DNA of 64,000 nucleotides, from the NCBI RefSeq assembly GCF_900113115.1, contig NZ_FOOF01000005.1:186001-250000 (forward strand), read 5' to 3'. This document shows positions 1 through 6,856 of this stretch, in pieces; position 1 is the stretch's first letter, and the number at the start of each line of letters is the position of its first letter. The notes below the pieces were generated by a model that saw only the letters and a program-made list of their open reading frames with translations, was not told the origin of the DNA and ran no database searches. The position numbers and the translations under genes are program-made. This DNA is from Duganella sp. CF458 (GTDB lineage Bacteria; Pseudomonadota; Gammaproteobacteria; Burkholderiales; Burkholderiaceae_D).

Positions 1-147
1 AGTCATTTGCCAATAGCTGCGGGTGTCGCCGCTGTCGATCCGGTCGCCGTAGGTGGTGATGCCGGCAAGCGCGCAGACCAGCGTCCACAGCGCAAAGTTG
101 GCCAGCAAGGCGCGCAGCCAGGGCGGCATTGAAAGTAGTCGGTCCAT
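1..147 (-). CDS. N-terminal end of a membrane protein, cut by the window edge
   Basis: The minus strand is open from an ATG at 147 to the edge, giving 49 codons. The start MDRLLSMPPWLRALLANFALWT is followed by a hydrophobic stretch to about residue 32 (a membrane segment) and then a polar stretch with GDRIDSGDTRSYWQ. This looks like the first membrane anchor of a sensor or regulatory membrane protein, but the family cannot be fixed from 49 residues. It is divergent from the TonB receptor starting at 276, so 148-275 would hold both promoters. The existence of the gene is inferred from the open frame and the membrane-like composition. Confidence 0.45.
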   Translation of the reverse strand, partial: MDRLLSMPPWLRALLANFALWTLVCALAGITTYGDRIDSGDTRSYWQMT

Positions 148-275
148 GGCGCGGCAGTATATCAGCCGCATTTGGGCATTCGTCCCGGCGGGCCGGGTGT
201 TCATCACAATCCGCATCGCTTTTCCGGAACTCTCGCCAACAATGCGCATCGTTCTTTCACAAACCGCCCATTACC

Positions 276-2348
276 ATGCGAATCCTGCTTCCCCTGTTTT
301 TAATTCCGCTTTGCGCCAGCGCCCAAAACGACATGGCGCGCGTCGAGGTCAAGGCGGCCGGCACCTTGCAACAACGCCGCGACGATAGCGCCGGCCGGGT
401 TATCGTTGCACGCGAAGAACTTTTGCGCTACGGCGATTCCAGCTTGGCCGACACCTTGCGGCGCCAGCCTGGGGTGACGGTGAACGGCGGGCAGGTGCAG
501 TTGCGGGGACTGGGCGGCGGGCGTACCCAATTCCTGCTCAATGGAGAACCGGCGCCGCCGGGATTTTCGCCCGACAGCCTGGCGCCGGAGCTTATCGAAC
601 GCATAGAAATCCTGCGCAGCGCAAGTGCCGACAGCAGTACCCAAGGCATTGCCGGCAGCATCAACATCGTTTTGCGCCGAAGCTCGGCACGTGCCAGGTC
701 GCTGGCCACACTGGCCGGCAACGAGTCGGGCGCCGGCTGGTCACCGGAAGCGTCGTTCGACCTGTCGCGCCCTGGTGACGATTATTCCGGCAATGTGGCA
801 ATGCAGGTCGCGCGCGGAAAGAGTGCCGTGGCCGGTAGTGTCGCCGAGAGCTCATTTTCGGCCAGGCGCCTCACTGCGGAAGAAAATCTTTCGGCCACTG
901 AGCGTATAGGGTTGGTTCCGCGCTTGAGCTGGAAATTCGACGGCGGAACAAAGCTGGCCTGGCAAGGACTGCTGGATCATGCCCGCAATCGCAACCGGGG
1001 AACTGCCCAGGAAACGACCTTGTCAGGCGATTCGAGCGAATTTCCCATGAGTGCATACAGCGCGAATGCCCGTACGGACACCGCCCGCAGCGACATCGAG
1101 GCCAGCCATCGCCTGGGGGAGACAAGCCGCGTCGACTGGAAGGCCGGCATGACGCGCAACCGGCGCAAGAGCGACTATGTTTTCAATGGCGGCAACGCGG
1201 CGGGCGATGCGCTCTGGCTGCGGCACGTCATCTCAAGCGCGGCGGACGATGGCGCCAGCAGCAGCGGGACCTTACGCCTTGGCGACAGCGGCGGGCACGT
1301 GTTGGCAGCGGGGTGGGACGGCTCGCTGGCGCGACGTGCCGAATGGCGCCGCCAGGAAGACTCCAGTGCGGCCGGCGAACCGCTTGGCGAGCTTGACCAG
1401 CGCTACATCGCCCGCGTGCGGCGCTTCGCCGTGTACGCGCAAGACGAATGGACGGTATCGCCCGGGGTCGATGCATACCTCGGCCTGCGCTGGGAAGGCT
1501 TGCGCACCTTGACCAATGGACGTGGCCTGGCCGGCGTCAGCAGCAATTCCAGCGTCTGGAGTCCGGTGGCCCATCTGCTTTGGCGCTTGCCCGATTCGCG
1601 CGATCAGCTGCGGCTTGGCCTCGCGCGCAGCTACAAGGCGCCCAATACGCGCGACTTGGTGCCGCGCCGCTTCACCGTCAACAATGGCAACGGTCCGGCA
1701 AATCCGGACGTGCAAGGCAATCCGTCCTTGCATCCGGAACTGGCGTGGGGAATCGATGCCGCTTACGAAAGCTATTTCAGCAAGGAGAGCATGTTCAGCG
1801 TGGCTGCCTATCACCGGCGCATCGACAATGTTATCCAGTCAGTGCTCTTCGAGGACAAGGGGAAATGGGTGGCCACACCGGGCAACATTGGCGGCGCCGT
1901 TGTCCAGGGCCTGGAGTTTGACGCCCGCCTGGCTCTGGGCGGAGGGACCACGGCGCGATTGGGAATGGCGCGCAACTGGTCGCATATGGATTCGGTGCCG
2001 GCGCCGGGCAACCGTCTTGGCGAGCAAGTGCCGCTGACCATCAATGCGGGCATTGATTTCCGCCTGGGCCAGGGAACGACGGCAGGCTTCAACTGGAATC
2101 TGCAGCAGGGCAGCCTGGTGCGCTCCTCGGTCTTGCAATGGAGTGGGAGGGGCACCGAGCGCCGCCTGGATCTGCACGCCGCCTGGCTGTTGCGGCCGGG
2201 CCTGACCTTGCGCGCCACGGCAAGCAATGCAATGAAGCCGGAAACGCGCAGTACGCAATTATTCGAGGACGGCCGCCACGATGCCTGGCGTGAGACGACG
2301 CGCAGTGGGCAGCGCACGATCAAGCTTGCTGCGGAAGTCGCATTGTGA
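276..2348 (+). CDS. TonB-dependent outer-membrane receptor
   Basis: A 690-residue outer-membrane receptor for active uptake of a siderophore, cobalamin or other ligand, driven by TonB. The ATG at 276 is chosen because a clean signal peptide follows it (MRILLPLFLIPLCASAQ); the frame is open further upstream but that part is not signal-like. Residues about 25-135 form the plug domain: VIVAREELLRYGDSSLADTL, then QVQLRGLGGGRTQFLLNG, and IERIEILRSASADSSTQGIAGSINI, the usual plug end. The rest is rich in alternating amphipathic strands as expected of a 22-strand barrel. There is no N-terminal signalling domain, so no FecAR-type regulation. It stands alone and the ligand cannot be deduced. The nuclease gene follows in the same frame after 39 bases. 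Confidence 0.9.
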   Translation: MRILLPLFLIPLCASAQNDMARVEVKAAGTLQQRRDDSAGRVIVAREELLRYGDSSLADTLRRQPGVTVNGGQVQLRGLGGGRTQFLLNGEPAPPGFSPDSLAPELIERIEILRSASADSSTQGIAGSINIVLRRSSARARSLATLAGNESGAGWSPEASFDLSRPGDDYSGNVAMQVARGKSAVAGSVAESSFSARRLTAEENLSATERIGLVPRLSWKFDGGTKLAWQGLLDHARNRNRGTAQETTLSGDSSEFPMSAYSANARTDTARSDIEASHRLGETSRVDWKAGMTRNRRKSDYVFNGGNAAGDALWLRHVISSAADDGASSSGTLRLGDSGGHVLAAGWDGSLARRAEWRRQEDSSAAGEPLGELDQRYIARVRRFAVYAQDEWTVSPGVDAYLGLRWEGLRTLTNGRGLAGVSSNSSVWSPVAHLLWRLPDSRDQLRLGLARSYKAPNTRDLVPRRFTVNNGNGPANPDVQGNPSLHPELAWGIDAAYESYFSKESMFSVAAYHRRIDNVIQSVLFEDKGKWVATPGNIGGAVVQGLEFDARLALGGGTTARLGMARNWSHMDSVPAPGNRLGEQVPLTINAGIDFRLGQGTTAGFNWNLQQGSLVRSSVLQWSGRGTERRLDLHAAWLLRPGLTLRATASNAMKPETRSTQLFEDGRHDAWRETTRSGQRTIKLAAEVAL

Positions 2349-2387
2349 CGATACAATTGCGGCCTTCTGAACAAGTGGAGTTGGGAA

Positions 2388-2855
2388 ATTAAGAAGCTTG
2401 CACTGATCTTTGCACTGATTTGCAATCAATCTTACGCAGACCCGGTCATCGGCGTGGCCGACGGCGATACGCTGACTGTGCTGAGTAAAGGCCGGCCGGT
2501 AAAGGTTCGCCTCGCGAACATCGATGCCCCCGAAAAAAAGCAGCCTTACGGTGCGCGCTCGAAGCAGTCGCTGTCGGACCTGTGCTTTGGCCGCGACGCG
2601 ACGCTCGCTTCGGGGAAGCAGGACCGCTACGGCCGCACGGTGGCTGTCGTCCATTGCGGTGACGTCAACGCCAATGTGGCGCAAGTTCGCAAAGGAATGG
2701 CCTGGGTCTACCCTCAATACAACCATGATCCATCGCTGCCGGCTGTCGAAGCCGCGGCGCGCCATTCCCGGGTCGGTTTGTGGTCGGAGCGCGACCCGCT
2801 TGAACCCTGGCTGTTCCGCAAGGAGCGCAAGGCGCGCAGCAGCTACCCGAATTAG
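2388..2855 (+). CDS. secreted thermonuclease-like protein (SNase fold) with apparent ATT start
   Basis: An SNase-like Ca-dependent phosphodiesterase, probably periplasmic or secreted, 155 residues. From 2388 the frame encodes a short signal peptide (KKLALIFALICNQSYA) and then the nuclease core VIGVADGDTLTVL. Residues matching the staphylococcal nuclease catalytic set are present: Arg41 in VRLANIDAPE, Glu49 in that same motif, and Arg83 in DRYGR. No ATG, GTG or TTG exists between the upstream stop (2346-2348) and the core. A GTG at 2454 would remove both the signal peptide and the first core strand. The ATT at 2388 lies 7 bases after a GGAG at 2377-2380 and gives the signal peptide exactly, so it is preferred. 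Its end overlaps the convergent LysR gene by 4 bases. Confidence 0.8.
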   Translation: MKKLALIFALICNQSYADPVIGVADGDTLTVLSKGRPVKVRLANIDAPEKKQPYGARSKQSLSDLCFGRDATLASGKQDRYGRTVAVVHCGDVNANVAQVRKGMAWVYPQYNHDPSLPAVEAAARHSRVGLWSERDPLEPWLFRKERKARSSYPN

Positions 2856-3748
2856 GCGCGTCGGCCTTCGAACAGGTCTTTCATCTCGCGCAGGCCGGCG
2901 GTCAGGCATTCGACCGTTGCCGACACCTTCGGCACGCCACGCAGCTGGCGCGGCGTCAGCAGCCAGAGTTGCGAACGGAAGTCTGTCAACAGCGGCGAAA
3001 CGCGGCGCAAACGCGGATTGGCATCGCCCAGGTGGCAAGGCAAAATGCCTACTCCCAAACCTTCCTCCAGCAATCGGCATACAGCAAGGGTGCTGGAGCA
3101 GCGCACCACTGCGCGCCACATCAAACCTTCCGCTTCAAGCCATTTCGATGATGCCAGGTGTCCCAGCGATTCGTCGACGGTGACCCACGCCTGCTCGTGC
3201 AGGTTTTCTTCAGATACGTTTGGCCAGCCCGCCGGGGCGTAGACGGCCACCTCGATATTGCATATCACTCGACCGATCAACTCCCCATCCGGTTCGCCGC
3301 CGGAGCGCAAGGCGATATCGGCTTCGCGTTGGCGCACGTTTGCCAGGCTTTCGCCGATTTGCAGGTTGATCGTGATGTCCGGCAAGTCGCGCCGGCAGCG
3401 CGTCAGCAGGGGCGGCACGATGCGGGGCATCAGCACTTCGGTCGTGGCCAGGGTCAGGCGGCCGGCGCTTCCCAGCCCGGCGTCCCGCTCCAGGTCGCGC
3501 AGGCGCTGGTCGAATTCTTCGGCGAGCGCCAGCAATTCCGTCGCGGCCGCCGTTGGCTGGTATCCCTGGCGGCTGCGCTCGAACAAGGTCGTGCCGAGCC
3601 CCGCCTCGATATCCCGGATGCGGCGAAACAAGGTTGGATGGCTGGAACCCAAGGCTTCGGCGGCTTTGGACAGGGAACCATGGCGGGCCACGGCAAGGAT
3701 CACCTGGTAGTCGTTCCAGGCGAGTCGGCTGGTCAGGAATTTGCTCAT
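2852..3748 (-). CDS. LysR-family transcriptional regulator
   Basis: A 298-residue LysR-type regulator. An N-terminal winged helix-turn-helix (about residues 8-66) shows the family pattern in FLAVARHGSLSKAAEALGSSHPTLFRRIRDIE-like sequence, followed by TTLFERSRQGYQPTAAA. Residues about 93-290 form the periplasmic-binding-like co-inducer domain. It is transcribed away from the small secreted protein at 3865. A 13-base direct repeat in the shared promoter region (3762-3774 and 3783-3795), 21 bases apart, suggests the site it binds. Its likely target is the divergent gene and perhaps the GST after it. The inducer is unknown. Confidence 0.93.
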   Translation of the reverse strand: MSKFLTSRLAWNDYQVILAVARHGSLSKAAEALGSSHPTLFRRIRDIEAGLGTTLFERSRQGYQPTAAATELLALAEEFDQRLRDLERDAGLGSAGRLTLATTEVLMPRIVPPLLTRCRRDLPDITINLQIGESLANVRQREADIALRSGGEPDGELIGRVICNIEVAVYAPAGWPNVSEENLHEQAWVTVDESLGHLASSKWLEAEGLMWRAVVRCSSTLAVCRLLEEGLGVGILPCHLGDANPRLRRVSPLLTDFRSQLWLLTPRQLRGVPKVSATVECLTAGLREMKDLFEGRRA

Positions 3749-3761
3749 CGCCGCATTCTAT

Positions 3762-3795
3762 CGCGTTGTTCATTTTTGAAAGCGCGTTGTTCATT
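3762..3795. promoter_or_regulatory. 13-base direct repeat upstream of LysR gene, candidate operator
   Basis: CGCGTTGTTCATT occurs at 3762-3774 and again at 3783-3795, both exact, with a start-to-start distance of 21 bases (two helical turns). The pair lies 14-47 bases upstream of the LysR start codon and 70-103 bases upstream of the divergent gene. This position and phasing suit an autoregulatory and activating LysR site, but LysR sites more often contain a T-N11-A dyad, so the assignment is inferred. Confidence 0.45.
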
Positions 3796-3864
3796 CGATG
3801 CCTGTCGCCAAGTGGCGCCAGTGGCGAGAATGGAGCCATTCAACCACTGTTCAAAGGAACGAAA

Positions 3865-4383
3865 ATGATTCGCAAGCTCCTGATAGCCATTGCCATGTTC
3901 ATCGCAGCTTCTGCGCAAGGGGCCGAACATCCCGCCTGCAGCGCACCTGAATATAAACAATTCGACTTCTGGGTCGGTAACTGGGAAGCCTTCGACCGCA
4001 ATGGCAAGCTGCTTGGCCATACGCTGATCGAGAAAATCGAGCAGGGCTGCGTATTGCAGGAGTGGTGGCGCGGGAACGGCGCGGAAAACGGCGCCGGCAC
4101 AAGCCTCAGCATGTATGACCGCAAACACAAGCTTTGGCGCCACGTCTGGGCCAGCGCGCGCGGCAATTTTGCGCCGATCGACGGCGGCTGGCAGGGCGAC
4201 CGCATGCTAATGACCGGCTACTTCATCAACGACAAGGGCGAGCGGGAGTTCCATCGCACGGTATGGAAGCCCGTCCCAGACGGCGTGCACCATGTGTGGG
4301 ATTCCACCACCGACGGTGGCGTGACCTGGAACGTCCTGCATGAAGCCTGGCTGCGCCGTACCGACAAGGTCCTGGCGAAGTAG
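3865..4383 (+). CDS. small secreted protein of unknown function
   Basis: A 172-residue protein with a signal peptide (MIRKLLIAIAMFIAASAQGA). The mature part begins with CSAPEYKQFDFWVGNWEAF. This FDFWVGxW opening, followed by a strand-rich domain with repeated tryptophans, is typical of the DUF1579-like group of small lipocalin-like beta-barrel proteins. The ATG at 3865 follows AAGGAAC at 3854-3860. No catalytic motif is visible. It is divergent from a LysR regulator and followed 67 bases later by a GST, and the three may form a small regulated unit. Function is not known; a role in binding or modifying a small hydrophobic molecule is only a guess from the fold type. Confidence 0.8.
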   Translation: MIRKLLIAIAMFIAASAQGAEHPACSAPEYKQFDFWVGNWEAFDRNGKLLGHTLIEKIEQGCVLQEWWRGNGAENGAGTSLSMYDRKHKLWRHVWASARGNFAPIDGGWQGDRMLMTGYFINDKGEREFHRTVWKPVPDGVHHVWDSTTDGGVTWNVLHEAWLRRTDKVLAK

Positions 4384-4450
4384 GGCGCCTGCAGCCGCCG
4401 TCAAACTGCTTTACTATGCTCCAGCTGACTACACCCAACTCAAAAGGACC

Positions 4451-5083
4451 ATGATGGCGGAATTCAAATTGCACTGCTTTGCAGCTTCCGGCAACTCGTA
4501 CAAGGTTGCCCTGTTCCTGGCCTTGGCCAATGCCGACTGGGAGCCTGTGGTGGTCGACTATTTCGGCGGCGAGACACGCAGTGAGAGCTGGCGCGATAAG
4601 CTGAACGACATGGGCGAGATCCCGGTACTGGAACACCAGGGCCTGAAGATCTGCCAGTCCGGCGTGATCCTCGACTACCTGGCCGAGGCAACCGGCCACT
4701 TCGGACCGCGCAACGACGAAGAAAAGCGCGACATCTGGCGCTGGATCCTGTTCGACAATCACAAATTCACCAGCTATTACGCCACCTTGCGCTTCATGTA
4801 CGGCCTGCAGAAGACGGGCGACACTCCGGTCACCCAGTTCCTGCGGGAGCGTGCGATTGGAGCCTATCGCATCGTCGACAAACACCTGGCCGGCGCCAAC
4901 TTCCTGGTTGGCGACCGCCTGACCATTGCCGACCTCTCCCTGGCGGGCTATGTCTTCATGCCGGAAGAAACCGGCATCGACATGGCTGAATTCCCGCACA
5001 TCGCGGCGTGGAAGGAACGCATCAGCGACATGCCCGGCTGGCGCCATCCGCATGACCTGATGCCGGGCAAGAAGACGTTCTGA
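4451..5083 (+). CDS. glutathione S-transferase family protein
   Basis: A cytosolic GST-fold protein of 210 residues. Residues about 3-80 form the thioredoxin-like domain that binds glutathione: FKLHCFAASGNSYKVALFLA, with the conserved cis-proline in MGEIPVLEHQG and the SGVILDYLAE motif that holds the gamma-glutamyl group. Residues about 90-205 form the all-helical domain, with the usual N-capping box LTIADLSLAGYV. The first ATG at 4451 follows AAAAGGACC; a second ATG sits directly after it. The substrate is unknown. Its stop lies one base from the stop of the convergent GH53 gene. Confidence 0.92.
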   Translation: MMAEFKLHCFAASGNSYKVALFLALANADWEPVVVDYFGGETRSESWRDKLNDMGEIPVLEHQGLKICQSGVILDYLAEATGHFGPRNDEEKRDIWRWILFDNHKFTSYYATLRFMYGLQKTGDTPVTQFLRERAIGAYRIVDKHLAGANFLVGDRLTIADLSLAGYVFMPEETGIDMAEFPHIAAWKERISDMPGWRHPHDLMPGKKTF

Positions 5084-5084
5084 A

Positions 5085-6101
5085 TCACTCGGCGAGGAAG
5101 GCTTTCATTGCCTTGGTCGGCTTGCCGTCATCGCCCCAGGCGCTGAGCGGGTATTGGCTCCAGCTCCGCGCGCCTAATGGCTCCCAATAGATGACGCCCA
5201 GGCCCTTCCGGTTTGGCACCGCCCTGACTTTGCGCTGCACGGCGACCAGCATGTCGTAGGTGTTCTGTGGGCGGCTGTCCTCGCCGCCCACTTCCACCAC
5301 CATGACTTCCTTGCCGTAGCGCGTGGCCATGTCGTTCATATTGCGGGCCAGGGCGTCAATCGATTGTTTGTAGTCCGGCTTGCCGGGCAACCAGTATGGG
5401 TAGTACGACATGCCGATCACGTCGAAGCGTGCGCCGTTGGCCTGCGCGTTGTCGAACCAGGTCCTGAAACGCTTGCTGTCGTTGCCGCGGTCAAGGTGCA
5501 GTACTACCCTGGATGACGGGCTGACGGCCTTGATGGCGTCATAGCCCTTGTTGATCAACTGCGCCAGTTGCGGCCAGTTGTCGGTGCTGCCTTCGGGATA
5601 GATCATGCCGCCCGGGGTTTCATTCCCCACCTGGACCCATTCCGGCGTCACTCCCGCCGCCTTCAGGGCGCTCATCACGTCGTAGGTATAGCTGTACACA
5701 TCCTCCAGCAGGCGGGGGAAGTCATGTCCTTGCCAGGCCGCGGGCTTGCGCTGCTGCTGCGGGTCGGCCCAGCTATCGCTGTAGTGGAAATTGATCATCA
5801 CGCGCATGCCCATGCCTTGCGCGCGGACCGCCATTGCCACTGTTTGCTCCTTGCTATTGTGGCCATTGGTCCTGTCGTCCGAAGGATTCACCCAGGTGCG
5901 CAGGCGTACCGTGTTGATGCCGTGGTCCTTAAGGATCTGCAGCGCGTCTTCCTGCTTTCCGTGGTCATTGTAGAACTTGTAGCCGCTGGCCTCCATCTGT
6001 TGCAGCCAGCCGATGTCGGCGCCTTTGGCGAAAGATCCGGCCCTGGCAGGTACCGCGAACACGATAAGCGCCGCCAGCAGCGCAGCAAGTTTTTTCTTCA
6101 T
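5085..6101 (-). CDS. GH53 arabinogalactan endo-beta-1,4-galactanase, secreted
   Basis: A secreted endo-galactanase expected to cut beta-1,4-galactan side chains of pectin (type I arabinogalactan). The ATG at 6101 gives a clear signal peptide (MKKKLAALLAALIVFAVPARA); the frame is open 26 codons further upstream but without signal character. The 338-residue protein has the GH53 clan-A barrel features: GADIGWLQQMEASGYKFY, LKDHGINTVRLRTWVNP, NFHYSDSWADP, the acid/base glutamate in VQVGNE, and the nucleophile in VMVVEVGGE. Its length matches single-domain GH53 enzymes, with no binding module. With the GH28, CE8 and TonB genes nearby it points to pectin breakdown. Confidence 0.93.
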   Translation of the reverse strand: MKKKLAALLAALIVFAVPARAGSFAKGADIGWLQQMEASGYKFYNDHGKQEDALQILKDHGINTVRLRTWVNPSDDRTNGHNSKEQTVAMAVRAQGMGMRVMINFHYSDSWADPQQQRKPAAWQGHDFPRLLEDVYSYTYDVMSALKAAGVTPEWVQVGNETPGGMIYPEGSTDNWPQLAQLINKGYDAIKAVSPSSRVVLHLDRGNDSKRFRTWFDNAQANGARFDVIGMSYYPYWLPGKPDYKQSIDALARNMNDMATRYGKEVMVVEVGGEDSRPQNTYDMLVAVQRKVRAVPNRKGLGVIYWEPLGARSWSQYPLSAWGDDGKPTKAMKAFLAE

Positions 6102-6204
6102 ATATTCTGTCCATTGCTTAAAACACGATGCTAGCGCCGGGCCAGACCGGGAAGGTATGTGGATTTGAGCGTGGCGCATGACGATTTAATATTGCTGCCG
6201 GAAG

Positions 6205-6239
6205 TTGTTAACGGATTCTGTGGAAAACTCTGTTAACAA
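6205..6239. repeat. inverted repeat in the region between GH53 and DUF4256 genes
   Basis: TTGTTAAC at 6205-6212 and GTTAACAA at 6232-6239 form 8-base inverted arms 19 bases apart, and each arm itself contains the palindrome GTTAAC. They lie about 105-140 bases upstream of the GH53 start in a region of 239 bases that holds no gene. Two operator half-sites for a repressor of the galactanase gene is one reading; a weak hairpin is another. Confidence 0.3.
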
Positions 6240-6340
6240 TGACTCGATTGCTCAGCTAACTGCATGATCTGATTGAGAAAAAAATCCGTGCGCAAATTAT
6301 GGGCAGGGCCATGCGGGTGATTCAACGGGGAGGTGTCAAA

Positions 6341-6856
6341 ATGCTTGCAATCCTTGAACAACGGTTTAGCCGGAATATGCAGCGCCATGCCGGGCTGGCG
6401 TGGGAAACGGTACGGGCAAGGCTCGATGAGGGCAAGCTGGAAGTGCTGGCGGAGATGGAGCGTAGCGGCGGCGAGCCGGACGTCGTCGGCGTGGACCCGT
6501 CGACAGGCGAAGTGGTGTTCTGCGATTGTTCTCCTGAAAGCCCGGCGGGGCGCCGCAGCCTGTGCTTCGATCAGTTTGCGCTCGATGGGCGCAAGGAAAA
6601 CAAACCGTCCGGCAGCGCACTGGAAGTCGCGCGGACCTTGGGCGTCAGCCTGCTTACGGAGGCCGAATACCGCCACCTTCAGACGCTGGGCGAGTTCGAT
6701 CGCAAGACGTCGAGCTGGGTGCAGACCCCGGCCGATATCCGCAAGCAGGGCGGCGCCTTGTTCTGCGATCGCCGCTATGGCCACGTTTTCCTGTACCACA
6801 ACGGCGCCGATTCGTATTACGCGGCGCGCGGCTTCCGGGGCATCTTGCGGGTTTAA
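6341..6856 (+). CDS. DUF4256 family protein
   Basis: A 171-residue cytoplasmic protein of the DUF4256 family, recognised by its strongly conserved sequence: SGGEPDVVGVDPSTGEVVFCDCS, SPAGRRSLCFD, LGEFDRKTSSWVQTPADIR and the ending RRYGHVFLYHNGADSYYAARGF. The start at 6341 is chosen for the good ribosome site GGGGAGG at 6327-6333; the frame is open to 6299. No biochemical function is established for this family as far as I know, and there is no informative neighbour. Its stop overlaps that of the convergent histidine kinase by 4 bases. Confidence 0.85.
   Translation: MLAILEQRFSRNMQRHAGLAWETVRARLDEGKLEVLAEMERSGGEPDVVGVDPSTGEVVFCDCSPESPAGRRSLCFDQFALDGRKENKPSGSALEVARTLGVSLLTEAEYRHLQTLGEFDRKTSSWVQTPADIRKQGGALFCDRRYGHVFLYHNGADSYYAARGFRGILRV

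Noticed and set aside
2454..2855. Shorter thermonuclease start at GTG 2454
   Set aside because: It would delete the signal peptide and the first strand of the core (VIGVADGDT), and it has no ribosome site.
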